A stretch of 13,383 nucleotides of DNA from Nitrospirota bacterium (GTDB taxonomy: Bacteria; Nitrospirota; Nitrospiria; Nitrospirales; UBA8639). The stretch spans positions 1 to 13,383 of the forward strand of contig QIDY01000277.1 in NCBI GenBank assembly GCA_003228495.1, given 5' to 3'. Positions 1 to 7,304 of this stretch are shown here, in pieces. Numbering within the stretch: position 1 is the first letter of the stretch; each line of letters starts with the position of its first letter. The notes below the pieces were generated by a model. The model was given only the letters and a program-made list of their open reading frames with translations, ran no database searches and was not told the DNA's origin. The translations under genes and the position numbers were made by a program.

Positions 1-419
1 GTTTGACTTCCGGCAAAAATAAACCGTCCATTTAATTCCGTATTGGCCACGCCAGCTATTCCTTCAATCAGTTGCTGAACTTCTTGCGCAGCATTGCGGC
101 GTTCAACATCCGTGTTAGTTTCATTTCGCATCCGAATGGATAATTCTTTCGCACGTTGGATCGAATTCCCCGCCTGCTCCAACACACTATCCGATAAATT
201 TAATCGACCAACGGCCTCATTCACCGTTGATAAGCGCCGTTCAGTTGTCCTTAACAGATTCCGGAATTGGTTGATCCGTTCAGCGGCTACAGGATCATCC
301 GACGGACGATTCACACGCTTCCCTGAAGAAATTTGTTCGGTTCGTTCAAAAATATTCGTGCGCAAATCCCGCAGAGATGTTACGAGGGCTTCAACTTGCT
401 GACGTTCAGTCACCCGCAT
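1..419 (-). CDS. flgL: Flagellar hook-associated protein 3 FlgL, N-terminal part (runs off the left edge)
   Basis: FlgL is one of two junction proteins between hook and filament; it is exported by the flagellar type III system and acts outside the cell. The reading frame is open from an ATG at 419 to the window edge, giving 139 residues with no stop. The N-terminus has the flagellin-like helical region with the family motif RVNRPSDDPVAAERI near residues 35-49, then a heptad-rich helix, and ends with NGRFIFAGSQ, the conserved FlgL/flagellin turn. A strong ribosome binding site (GGAGGGAGG, complement of about 428-437) lies 8-9 bases upstream. The start is 81 bases after the flgK stop, so it should be the last visible gene of the flgM-N-K-L unit. 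Flagellin shares this N-terminal fold, but position after flgK and the NGRFIFAG motif favour FlgL. Confidence 0.93.
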   Translation of the reverse strand, partial: MRVTERQQVEALVTSLRDLRTNIFERTEQISSGKRVNRPSDDPVAAERINQFRNLLRTTERRLSTVNEAVGRLNLSDSVLEQAGNSIQRAKELSIRMRNETNTDVERRNAAQEVQQLIEGIAGVANTELNGRFIFAGSQ

Positions 420-500
420 GAAAAACAACCTCCCTCCGGTCTCGGCATGGGAAACATGAAATGTCGAAGGCTCTCACACACTGAGTGCTCATTCATTCCC

Positions 501-2147
501 TTAACGGCCCATCGCCAAGACCGTTTGAAATAATTCATCGGCCATCGTAATCAGTCGAGCTGAAGCTTCAAACGACCGTTGAAAACTCAATAAGTTCGTG
601 AGTTCTTCATCCAAAGACACCCCGGACACACTTTCACGCAAACTTTTAAGTTGGTCGACTTCAATCGTCGTCGTCGTCAAAGCCAGATTCGATTCCCGCG
701 CCGCGTTTCCTACATCCCCAATCGTAATTGTCTGATAATCGTTCAAGGTTGAATTCCCGAGCGTTGTCTGACGCGTCGTCTGGATATCAACCAGCGAAAG
801 CGCATTGATATTATTACCGGGAACACCAAACGCGGTAGAAGCGGCCGCAATTTTGTCGGTATTCGATAAGACGAGACCAAAACGTTGAGCCGCACCTTTT
901 TGAGCGCTCAGTTCAAAGAAATCGCCCGCTGCCGGTGTACCGGTTATCACGACATCAAGCCCATCAAAGTTGATGGCCACACCAGATGTATAACTTCCAG
1001 AAGTAACAGTGGATCCCGTCGTCGAATTCACAATGGAATAGACAGAAGTGCTTGAAAATTGCACCTGGTAATTCTGGAAGGTCAAAAGAGTGGCATCGGT
1101 AATCGCAAGGGAACTCCCTATGGCATTTCCACTATTGGTATCGCTTGCCAATGGCGCCTGAGGGGTTAAAGCCGAGAAAAAGAGATTATTGGTTGTTCCA
1201 TCCAACGCAAAACCAACCTGATGCTGCTGATTAAATTCATTCACTAACACCGCTGCCAAGCGATCGAGGCGATCTTGAAACGCCACGATGTCCGTGTCCC
1301 GGACGCTTAGAAGTCCACCGATTTTGCCCCCTCGAATGAGAGGGGAAATGGCAAACGTCGAGCCGTCACTGCGGACAAATGCCACATCATGAAAGGGTGG
1401 ATTATCGGCATCCGGAATCGTAGTCAATGAGTTGGCCTGGTTCCCGCCAATCAGCAATTGCCCGCCAACATTAATACCAATGCCATCCCGCAATTGCACT
1501 TGTTCAATATCCACCAATTCGGACAAATCATTAATCGCGACACCTCGTTGATCACGCAAATCCGGGGCTTCGCGCCCGCTAGATTCCGCTTTGAAAATGT
1601 TATCGTTCAGAGAGGCAATACGAACCGCCAAGCCATTAATGGTTTCAATCTGACGATTCATTTCCTGATTGATGTCTAAGCGGATTTGATTGAACGCCTG
1701 GGCTTGATCCACAAAGACCTGGGATAACGATTCCGCCTTAGCCAAAAGAACGGTTCGCTGGATGGGACTCTCCGGATTGGTCGCCACATCCCGAAGGGCA
1801 TTAAAAAATTCCGTCATACCATTCGAGAGCCCTGAGTTTTCGGTTTCCGTGACAATGCCTTCCGCCTGAGATAAATAACTCGCACGCGCGGCAGTGAACC
1901 CAAGATCTTCATTCCCGGCAGCTAATTGTTTTTCTAAAAAAATATCGACGGTTCGTCGGACATAGGCGACTTGCACTCCGCTCCCAATCACTCCCCCAAC
2001 CGGTCGATTGGCCTCTAACACCACTTCTTGGCGAGAGTAGCCCTTGGTATTGATGTTGGCAATGTTGTGGGAAACCGTGGCCAGCCCTTGCTGATTAGCC
2101 TGTATTCCCGAACGAGCAATATTGAAGATGTTATTAATGCCTCCCAT
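501..2147 (-). CDS. flgK: Flagellar hook-associated protein 1 FlgK
   Basis: FlgK is the first hook-filament junction protein, placed on the hook tip before FlgL. The 548-residue product is of normal length. Residues about 8-39 form the flagellar rod/hook N-terminal motif (SHNIANINTKGYSRQEV), and the last 40 residues form the matching C-terminal motif (ELTNLLSFQRSFEASARLI). These two helical ends pack together in the assembled axial structure. The middle (about 330-450) is Ser/Thr/Gly-rich, as expected for the exposed domains. The ATG at 2147 is preceded by an AGGTG-type ribosome binding site and lies 7 bases after the stop of the flgN-like gene, suggesting translational linkage with its presumed chaperone. 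Nothing looks truncated. Confidence 0.97.
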   Translation of the reverse strand: MGGINNIFNIARSGIQANQQGLATVSHNIANINTKGYSRQEVVLEANRPVGGVIGSGVQVAYVRRTVDIFLEKQLAAGNEDLGFTAARASYLSQAEGIVTETENSGLSNGMTEFFNALRDVATNPESPIQRTVLLAKAESLSQVFVDQAQAFNQIRLDINQEMNRQIETINGLAVRIASLNDNIFKAESSGREAPDLRDQRGVAINDLSELVDIEQVQLRDGIGINVGGQLLIGGNQANSLTTIPDADNPPFHDVAFVRSDGSTFAISPLIRGGKIGGLLSVRDTDIVAFQDRLDRLAAVLVNEFNQQHQVGFALDGTTNNLFFSALTPQAPLASDTNSGNAIGSSLAITDATLLTFQNYQVQFSSTSVYSIVNSTTGSTVTSGSYTSGVAINFDGLDVVITGTPAAGDFFELSAQKGAAQRFGLVLSNTDKIAAASTAFGVPGNNINALSLVDIQTTRQTTLGNSTLNDYQTITIGDVGNAARESNLALTTTTIEVDQLKSLRESVSGVSLDEELTNLLSFQRSFEASARLITMADELFQTVLAMGR

Positions 2148-2154
2148 ACAACAC

Positions 2155-2649
2155 CTATCCGCGGAGATGGACCGAACCGGGAACCGAGGAGTAATGAAGG
2201 GCCCCGGATCCTTGATACACCGGACCGGTTCCTAAGCCGGTATAAATGAGGTTAATCGCTTCTCGAACCACATGTTGCGTCCGGCGTAGGCGTGCCTCGT
2301 TTTTTTTTCCTTGCGCTTGAATCGCGTGAGTCAGACCACCTAATTCCTGGAGTATCGTCTTGGCAGAAGATGCTTGAGGTTGTCGCGCCTTCTGCAACCA
2401 CACACCAAACCGCCCCTGATGTTCAGACCCCCCAAGTTCCTGCAGCACGGCCACCACTTGCTGCTCGTATCGGCGCATCATATCTAAAGATTGCTCTTTC
2501 TTTTCCGTCACATCAGCGATCCCTTTTCGATCCATCCCAAGCAGGATACGTTCCTCGTCACGAAGCAGGATCATGAATTCGTGAAAGGCTGAACGCATCT
2601 TTCCTAAGAGCACCAAAAGGTTATCCCACGTCTCATGAGTACGGTTCAT
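2155..2649 (-). CDS. flgN: FlgN-like export chaperone for FlgK/FlgL
   Basis: The product is a 164-residue, almost entirely helical protein. The first 75 residues show the FlgN pattern: a long amphipathic helix with LLRDEERILLGMDRKGI (residues about 28-44), then KKEQSLDMMRRYEQQ. FlgN family members bind the C-termini of FlgK and FlgL in the cytoplasm and hand them to the export gate. Family identity here rests on helix pattern plus position between flgM and flgK, because FlgN sequences diverge strongly. An in-frame TTG lies one codon upstream (2652). AAGGAGG sits 8 bases from the TTG and 11 from the ATG, so either start is possible. The C-terminal 25 residues (GTGPVYQGSGALHYSS region) are probably disordered. 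Confidence 0.8.
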   Translation of the reverse strand: MNRTHETWDNLLVLLGKMRSAFHEFMILLRDEERILLGMDRKGIADVTEKKEQSLDMMRRYEQQVVAVLQELGGSEHQGRFGVWLQKARQPQASSAKTILQELGGLTHAIQAQGKKNEARLRRTQHVVREAINLIYTGLGTGPVYQGSGALHYSSVPGSVHLRG

Positions 2650-2682
2650 CAAACTCCCACCCTCCTTTTCAACTCGAGACGC

Positions 2683-2997
2683 TTACGAACCCAGATCGTT
2701 GAGAATCGTCTCCCGAGCAATCGCGTCAGCCAGCTGTTCTGGCGTCGCCAACTCACTTCCCTGGGCCAACGTCTGTTGAATCTGTTGAATCCTGTCGGTT
2801 CGAAGGTCAGGTAATTGGGCCGCACGAGAAGAGTATATGCGAATGTCTTGCGCCAACCCGGAAAGGTCCACGGCATCAGTGGCTCCTCGTGATGTCGTGG
2901 GCGGATGACGTACATCCTTGTCATGGCCGGATTTGGATTGGATTTGAAAGAACAGTCTCCCCAGTTCTCCACTGGGATCAAGGCCCGGTATGGTCAT
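2683..2997 (-). CDS. flgM: Anti-sigma-28 factor FlgM
   Basis: FlgM binds sigma-28 (FliA) until the hook-basal body is complete and FlgM is exported. The 104-residue protein has a variable, probably disordered N-terminal third. Its C-terminal domain matches the family pattern: DLSGLAQDIRIYSSRAAQLPD (about 44-64, sigma-contacting helices), a DRIQQIQQTLAQG helix with the typical I-x-x-G turn, and a final LADAIARETILNDL helix. The ATG at 2997 has AAGGAGG 9 bases upstream. Two other ATGs lie between that site and the start, but neither is in this frame. A sigma-28 promoter sits immediately upstream, so the gene appears to be in the late class and under the sigma factor that its product inhibits. 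The flgN-like gene starts about 30 bases downstream. Confidence 0.92.
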   Translation of the reverse strand: MTIPGLDPSGELGRLFFQIQSKSGHDKDVRHPPTTSRGATDAVDLSGLAQDIRIYSSRAAQLPDLRTDRIQQIQQTLAQGSELATPEQLADAIARETILNDLGS

Positions 2998-3021
2998 GGC
3001 ATCATGCCTCCTTATCTTTAT

Positions 3022-3049
3022 CTATCGGAGGCAACACCATAAAACTTTA
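3022..3049 (-). promoter_or_regulatory. Predicted sigma-28 promoter for flgM-N-K-L
   Basis: On the minus strand, TAAAGTTT (complement of 3042-3049) is an exact match to the extended -35 of sigma-28 promoters. It is followed after 12 bases by TCCGATAG (complement of 3022-3029), a 6 of 8 match to GCCGATAA. The spacer is one base longer than the enterobacterial consensus. Transcription would start near 3015, placing the flgM ribosome binding site within the first bases of the leader. The position directly before the anti-sigma-28 gene agrees with known flagellar regulation. Confidence 0.75.
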
Positions 3050-3058
3050 CTGAACATC

Positions 3059-3415
3059 CTAAGATTTCACAGAAGAGGAAAGATTAGCGGGTGAACGAGC
3101 CAAATCTTCATTCCGGGCCACAGCCTCTAAAACAAAGGCAGAAAGCCCTATGCCACCAGCCTGAGCAGCCCGTTTACCGATTTCTTCGTCATAAAAGGAA
3201 TAGTACATTTCTCCCATCTTATTGGCTGTCAATTCTCCCTTGGGGACGGTATCTCGCATCACTTTCATTAAATAGGACAAAAAGTAGGATTCGAACTCTT
3301 GACTGGCGCGTAACAATTCTCCTCGTCTGGCCAATTGCTCAATCTGATCCACCTTCGTTCCGGCTAGAGCATGCGTGATTTGTGAAGTCTCAAGCGTCCC
3401 AATTCCGTTAATCAT
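3059..3415 (-). CDS. flgJ: Rod-binding protein, FlgJ N-terminal domain only
   Basis: The 118-residue product corresponds to the rod-capping part of FlgJ, which helps assemble rod subunits in the periplasm. The diagnostic stretch runs from about residue 33 to 100: LLRASQEFESYFLSYLMKVMRDTVP, then MGEMYYSFYDEEIGKRAA and AGGIGLSAFVLEAV. The C-terminal peptidoglycan hydrolase domain of enterobacterial FlgJ (about 150 further residues) is absent, as in many non-enterobacterial lineages. The ATG at 3415 has AAGGAG about 8 bases upstream. No signal peptide is visible; FlgJ is normally exported by the flagellar system. It lies between flgI, across a heptamer-repeat element, and the flgM promoter. Confidence 0.87.
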   Translation of the reverse strand: MINGIGTLETSQITHALAGTKVDQIEQLARRGELLRASQEFESYFLSYLMKVMRDTVPKGELTANKMGEMYYSFYDEEIGKRAAQAGGIGLSAFVLEAVARNEDLARSPANLSSSVKS

Positions 3416-3438
3416 GTGATATCTCCTTCAGTCTAGAA

Positions 3439-3530
3439 AGTGAGGAGTAAGGAGTAACAATCAAAAGAAGAGAGTTCGGGCATTTCCCCCTACTTACTCC
3501 TTACCCCCCACTTCTCACTCCTTACTGCTC
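3439..3530. repeat. Heptamer inverted-repeat element, copy 1 (flgI-flgJ gap)
   Basis: The left arm has three 7-bp units in register from 3439 (AGTGAGG, AGTAAGG, AGTAACA). The core is about 3460-3491. The right arm has five complementary-type units in register at 3492-3526 (ACTTACT, then CCTTACC, CCCCACT, TCTCACT, CCTTACT). The arms can pair in several registers; the longest exact pairing is at least 11 bp. The element fills the whole gap from the flgI stop (3531) to 23 bases before the flgJ start, leaving only the flgJ ribosome binding site outside it. Confidence 0.85.
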
Positions 3531-4715
3531 CTAGATTAGTTCTAATTCAGCTTGCAAGGCACCCGCCGCTTTCGCGGCAGTCAGGACCGCCACCAAATCA
3601 CGAGGGGTGACCCCTACTGAATTCAGGGCCTTCACCAAATCACCAAGCGTCACGGAACCATCAACTTGAATCACCCGACTTTCCTCTTCTTCGACCTCAG
3701 TTTCAACATCCGGGGTCACCACAGTTCTACCAGCTGCACGCCCTCCCCTCCCAATAAAGCCCGGCGCCTCCGGTTGAGAAACATTAAACTGCGTTTGAAT
3801 CTTGATCGTCAGGTTGCCATGGGAAATCGCCATACTCGCCAGTCGAACATGCTCACCCATGACAATCGTGCCGGTCCGTTCATTCACCACCACCTTCGCA
3901 CTCATATCCACATCGACATTCAACCCTTCAACCGCGGCAATCATCTGGACGATTTTTCCTTGAAACCGTTCAGGCACCGAGACTTGAACTTGCCCAGAGC
4001 TCACCGCAGAAGCCAAGCCCTTTCCCACATGTGCATTAATAACTTCAGAGACCCGCAAGGCCGTCGTAAAATCTGCGTGGTGCATGGTTAAGGAAAACAT
4101 GTCCCATGCATCCATATTAATAGGAACAGCACGTTCCACAATGGCGCCGCCGGGAATAATTCCACCAGATTGTTGGTTTTTTACCACCGTGGTACCACCA
4201 CTTCCAGCTTCAAATCCCGATGTGGAAATCGGGCCCTGGGCCACAGCATACACCTTTTGATTTGCCGCTTTGAGCGGAGTCATCAACAGCGTGCCCCCTT
4301 TCAAACTTTTGGCATTCGCCATTGAAGACACCTGAACATCTAATTTCATTCCAGGCCTCGCAAACGGAGGAAGCTTGGCCGTCACCATTACGGACGCAGT
4401 ATTCCGCGTGAGCAACTGAATGGGATTAATTTTTAGATTAATTCCCATGGTATTCAACATCGAAATAATTGCTTGTGCCGTAAATTGCCCGCCAACTACC
4501 GAATCACCGGTTCGATCCAGGCCCACAATCAAGCCATAGCCAATCAACTGATTGTCTCGAACACCCTCAATCGAGGAAATATCTTTTATACGGGCCGCCT
4601 CGGACGTAACAGGGCCGACAAATCCAAAACCCAGCGGGGAAACCCATGAGGCCATCAATAATACGACCACCACCCAGCAAGAGGGGTGCATCCATCGATT
4701 CCTATAATCCTTCAC
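3531..4715 (-). CDS. flgI: Flagellar P-ring protein FlgI
   Basis: FlgI forms the periplasmic P ring, the bushing of the rod in the peptidoglycan layer. The 394-residue product begins with a signal peptide: charged start, hydrophobic WVVVVLLMASWV at about 14-25, and probable cleavage after SEA near residue 40. The mature protein opens with ARIKDISSIEGVRDNQLIGYG, the hallmark FlgI N-terminus, followed by GLIVGLDRTGDS. The C-terminus has the usual TLGDLVKALNSVGVTPRDLVAVL and LQAELELI end. The start is a GTG at 4715 with GAGGAG six bases upstream; the ATG eight codons later has a poorer site. The gene is flanked on both sides by heptamer-repeat elements, and its stop codon directly abuts copy 1. 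Confidence 0.97.
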   Translation of the reverse strand: MKDYRNRWMHPSCWVVVVLLMASWVSPLGFGFVGPVTSEAARIKDISSIEGVRDNQLIGYGLIVGLDRTGDSVVGGQFTAQAIISMLNTMGINLKINPIQLLTRNTASVMVTAKLPPFARPGMKLDVQVSSMANAKSLKGGTLLMTPLKAANQKVYAVAQGPISTSGFEAGSGGTTVVKNQQSGGIIPGGAIVERAVPINMDAWDMFSLTMHHADFTTALRVSEVINAHVGKGLASAVSSGQVQVSVPERFQGKIVQMIAAVEGLNVDVDMSAKVVVNERTGTIVMGEHVRLASMAISHGNLTIKIQTQFNVSQPEAPGFIGRGGRAAGRTVVTPDVETEVEEEESRVIQVDGSVTLGDLVKALNSVGVTPRDLVAVLTAAKAAGALQAELELI

Positions 4716-4732
4716 TCAGAACTCCTCATTCC

Positions 4733-4770
4733 AAAAAAAAAGTGAGTATTGAAAAGTAAGGAACTAAGGA
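4733..4770 (-). terminator. Possible attenuator/terminator before flgI (hairpin arm plus T9)
   Basis: In the direction of transcription, copy 2 ends with its pyrimidine arm and then nine consecutive T residues (complement of 4733-4741), about 18 bases before the flgI GTG. A stable hairpin followed by a T run resembles an intrinsic terminator. Here it sits between two genes of one operon, so partial termination or attenuation would be more plausible than full termination. The stem is imperfect and A/G versus C/T rich rather than GC-rich, so confidence is low. Confidence 0.3.
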
Positions 4771-4950
4771 GGGGAAAGAGTAGAACTCGTTTCATCTCTC
4801 TTGCTCCTCACTTCTTCCGTCTCACCTTCCTCTTCTTACTCCTTATTTTTCACTCTCCACTTATTCCCTAGCCTTACGCTTTACGCCTCACGCCTTTATC
4901 TTCACTTCTCCCTTTTCTCTCCTTACTCCTTACTTTTCACTACTTACTTC
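4741..4950. repeat. Heptamer inverted-repeat element, copy 2, the longest (flgH-flgI gap)
   Basis: The left arm (about 4741-4770) has an AGTGAGT start and an AGTAAGG unit. The core holds GGGGAAAGAGTAGAACTC, and the right arm is long and pyrimidine-rich. Eleven 7-bp units are in uninterrupted register from 4872 to 4948, for example CCTTACG at 4872, CCTTACT at 4921 and 4928, TTTCACT at 4935 and ACTTACT at 4942. The 20-mer at 4922-4941 recurs exactly, inverted, at 7214-7233 in copy 3. The 16-mer at 4881-4896 recurs exactly at 11180-11195 in copy 6. The flgH stop follows at once. On the transcribed strand the left end runs into nine T residues (complement of 4733-4741). Confidence 0.88.
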
Positions 4951-4951
4951 C

Positions 4952-5647
4952 TCAAAACGGTGTAACCCAGTTCCAAATACGCATCAGCCAACCGGGACGC
5001 TGTACATCATCCACAACGCCTAAGCCCGTATAGGAGATTTCCGCATTGGCTACTGCTGTCGATAAGACCGTATTTTGAGTGTCCAGATCGATTCGCCGGA
5101 CGATTCCTTTAATCGTCATCGTCTGTTTCTCACTATTCACGGTCACCTCGCGTTTTCCCTCGATGCGAAGATCGCCATTGGGAAACACTTCGACCACTGT
5201 GGCAGCAATGATCCCGGTTAACGTATCTTCCCGACTCGTGGATCCTTCCCCCTCAAATGTATTTCCTGTGGAGGCCTCAGCATCAAACACTTCAGCCAAG
5301 GTATCCAGGATTTGATTCAAACCAAAAAGACCTCCACTCATCGAGGCATTGTAAGAAGCTTCTCTATCTGCTTTAGTGTTGGCTTTCTTGGAACCGCGGT
5401 GTTGTTCCACAATTTGGACAACGACGATATCTCCAACGCGACCGGCTCGCCGATCCTCAAACATATACGCCCGGCCATTGTCATCATCCCATAAGGAACC
5501 CAATGCGGCTGTCTGTTGTTCTGAGGGAATATGAGTTTCGGTTTCAACCTGTGGCGACTTTTCAAGCCCCGCACACCCTATGAATCCATTCAGCCCTATA
5601 CTAGCCACCAGGCACCACAGCCCGGCTCCGACATACCTGTGGCTCAA
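4952..5647 (-). CDS. flgH: Flagellar L-ring lipoprotein FlgH
   Basis: FlgH forms the outer-membrane L ring around the distal rod. The 231-residue product has a short lipoprotein-type leader with the acylated cysteine most likely at residue 25 (GFIGC; phenylalanine at -3 is a slightly unusual lipobox). Conserved blocks include GSLWDDDNGRAYMFEDRRA (about 50-68), GDIVVVQIVE, TLTGIIAATVVEVFPNGDLRI and TVNSEKQTMTIKGIVRRIDL. It ends with NTVLSTAVANAEISYTGLG and a tryptophan-containing C-terminus. The start is a TTG at 5647 overlapping the flgA stop by 4 bases (TTGA), with GAGG 7 bases upstream, so translation is probably coupled to flgA. The stop TGA at 4952 abuts repeat copy 2. Confidence 0.96.
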   Translation of the reverse strand: MSHRYVGAGLWCLVASIGLNGFIGCAGLEKSPQVETETHIPSEQQTAALGSLWDDDNGRAYMFEDRRAGRVGDIVVVQIVEQHRGSKKANTKADREASYNASMSGGLFGLNQILDTLAEVFDAEASTGNTFEGEGSTSREDTLTGIIAATVVEVFPNGDLRIEGKREVTVNSEKQTMTIKGIVRRIDLDTQNTVLSTAVANAEISYTGLGVVDDVQRPGWLMRIWNWVTPF

Positions 5648-6387
5648 AACCCAACCTCGACTAAGCCTGAACCCATGATCCTTCCCACCACTTCTCTCCC
5701 GGAGTTTTGATTTTTTACGGGGATTGTTTCACCGAATTTTCCGGTAGCCTTCGCAAGACCGACCGTCTGAACCAACAATCCCCCCTGGCGAACTTCAAGC
5801 ATCACTCGATCGCCTTTACGGATGATGGGAGGATCGTCTAACACGATTTTCCGAATCGGTTGGCTTGGAGGAAGAGGGCGAAGGACTTCCTTACCAATGA
5901 CGTCATTCAGATCAAGAACAAAATCATGCGTCAGGGATGGCACATCAACGGTCAGCACCGTCACATCTTCTGCTACCACGACTTCCTTCGGCTTGATCCA
6001 TCGCACAGGCGTGACCACTGTAGCCTGTGCCTTCACCTCTCCAACAATACTCACGGTCTTGATAAATTGCCCATTGATGAACAGTCCGACTCGAAAAGAC
6101 CGACGGCCCGTTCGAGCCCCACCGGCAATTTTCTCAACCTCAAGATGAAGTCGTCCGGTTGGAACGATCAAGGGATTTTTGGGAAATAAGACGCGTACGC
6201 TTACACGATGATGAGGGCGGCCATATCGACGAATCAGCGCGGAAAAAATAGCCCGCTCAAAATCTCCCGCGACAACGGCTTGTTCCACGGTACGGCCATG
6301 TTGAGCCTTGGCAGCCCAGACGCTTCCAGCGTCCGGGCACCATGCCACCCCTACAAACATCAGTCCTATGAACAGGATATTCCTCAT
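5644..6387 (-). CDS. flgA: P-ring assembly chaperone FlgA (SAF domain)
   Basis: FlgA is a periplasmic chaperone needed for FlgI to assemble into the P ring. The 247-residue protein has a signal peptide (hydrophobic ILFIGLMFVGVAW, probable cleavage after VWA near residue 25). The SAF-type C-terminal half starts around VTPVRWIKPKEVVVAEDVTV and includes DLNDVIGKEVLRPLPPSQPI. It then shows the characteristic IIRKGDRVMLEVRQGGLLVQT and ends in VVGRIMGSGLVEVGF. The N-terminal third is variable. The ATG at 6387 is only 3 bases after the flgG stop and has a weak ribosome binding site (GAGACGG) inside the end of flgG, so coupling to flgG translation is likely. It overlaps flgH by 4 bases at its 3' end. 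Confidence 0.92.
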   Translation of the reverse strand: MRNILFIGLMFVGVAWCPDAGSVWAAKAQHGRTVEQAVVAGDFERAIFSALIRRYGRPHHRVSVRVLFPKNPLIVPTGRLHLEVEKIAGGARTGRRSFRVGLFINGQFIKTVSIVGEVKAQATVVTPVRWIKPKEVVVAEDVTVLTVDVPSLTHDFVLDLNDVIGKEVLRPLPPSQPIRKIVLDDPPIIRKGDRVMLEVRQGGLLVQTVGLAKATGKFGETIPVKNQNSGREVVGRIMGSGLVEVGF

Positions 6388-6390
6388 CGT

Positions 6391-7182
6391 TTACCGTCTC
6401 AACGTATTCACAACCTGCATCATGTCATCGGAAGCCTGAATGACCTTGGCATTCAGTTCATAGGCTCGTTGCGCCATAATCATATTCACCATTTCATCGG
6501 CAATATTGACGTTAGAGATTTCCAGGAATCCCTGCTGGATCAACCCGAATCCCGTTGAAAAACCCGGTGTCCCTTGTTGGGCCGGGCCAGAAGAGGTGCT
6601 TTCAGTAAACAAATTATTCCCTTGAGCAATCAACCCTGAAGGGTTATCGAATCGTACTAATTGGATCTGGCCCACCTGTGTGGCCTGAGCGACTCCCGGC
6701 AACAGCGCAGAGACGGTGCCATCTTGTCCAATATCCACTTTCAAGGCTCCAGATGGGATGGTGATACTGGGGATCAATGGATCCCCGTCCCCGGATACCA
6801 TATTGCCGGTGCTGTCGCGTTTAAACGAGCCAGCCCGGGTATACATAGTCGTGCCGTCCGGACGGGTGACTTGAAAGAAGCCGACCCCTTCAATGGCCAT
6901 ATCCAACTCATTAAATGTTTGCTTTAAACTTCCCTGAACATATTCTTTTGACACAGTGACGGGACGCACACCCAACCCAATCTGCATCCCGACCGGAAAC
7001 ACTCCAACATTCGAAGCACTCGCTCCTGGTAAACGCGAAATTTGATACAGAAGGTCGGCAAACTCCGCCCGACTGCGCTTAAAGCCTGTGGTATTCACAT
7101 TGGCCAAGTTGTTGGCGATGGTATCGATATTGAGTTGTTGCGCAAACATGCCCGTAGAAGCCGTATGCATCGCTCGAATCAT
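6391..7182 (-). CDS. flgG: Flagellar distal rod protein FlgG
   Basis: FlgG forms the distal rod that passes through the P and L rings. The 263-residue length is typical. The N-terminus carries the rod motif (IDTIANNLANVNTTGFKRSRAEF, about 19-41). The middle has the basal-body domain signature ELDMAIEGVGFFQV, then GTTMYTRAGSFKRDSTGNMV. The C-terminus is SNVNIADEMVNMIMAQRAYELNAKVIQASDDM. The ATG at 7182 has AGAGG 8 bases upstream. It is separated from flgF by repeat copy 3 and sits 3 bases before flgA. The signatures and length distinguish it from the neighbouring flgF. Confidence 0.97.
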   Translation of the reverse strand: MIRAMHTASTGMFAQQLNIDTIANNLANVNTTGFKRSRAEFADLLYQISRLPGASASNVGVFPVGMQIGLGVRPVTVSKEYVQGSLKQTFNELDMAIEGVGFFQVTRPDGTTMYTRAGSFKRDSTGNMVSGDGDPLIPSITIPSGALKVDIGQDGTVSALLPGVAQATQVGQIQLVRFDNPSGLIAQGNNLFTESTSSGPAQQGTPGFSTGFGLIQQGFLEISNVNIADEMVNMIMAQRAYELNAKVIQASDDMMQVVNTLRR

Positions 7183-7213
7183 AAGTGGTCCTCTCTGTTC
7201 TTAATCACAATAG

Positions 7214-7304
7214 AGTGAAAAGTAAGGAGTAAGAAGAGGAAAGATCCGGACTCTCTTCTTCTCTTTTGCTTCTCACTTTCCACTCCCACTTCTCACTTTC
7301 TACC
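7214..7304. repeat. Heptamer inverted-repeat element, copy 3 (flgF-flgG gap)
   Basis: The left arm has units AGTGAAA, AGTAAGG and AGTAAGA in register at 7214-7234. The core has GGAAAGATCCGG. The right arm holds TCTCACT, TTCCACT, a 6-base slip, TCTCACT at 7291 and TTCTACC at 7298-7304. The last unit contains the flgF stop codon (complement of 7300-7302) in register with the array. The left 20-mer 7214-7233 is an exact inverted copy of 4922-4941 in copy 2. The flgG start is 31 bases beyond the left end. Confidence 0.86.

Noticed and set aside
94..402. 102-residue plus-strand ORF at the left edge
   Set aside because: It is antisense to flgL, whose minus-strand frame is open to the edge and carries clear family motifs.
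2649..2981. 110-residue minus-strand ORF overlapping flgM
   Set aside because: It is a shifted-frame shadow of flgM; the FlgM frame shows the conserved domain and has the ribosome binding site and sigma-28 promoter.
3666..4091. 141-residue plus-strand ORF
   Set aside because: It lies antisense inside flgI, has no recognisable domain and is histidine/arginine/proline-rich, as expected of an antisense shadow.
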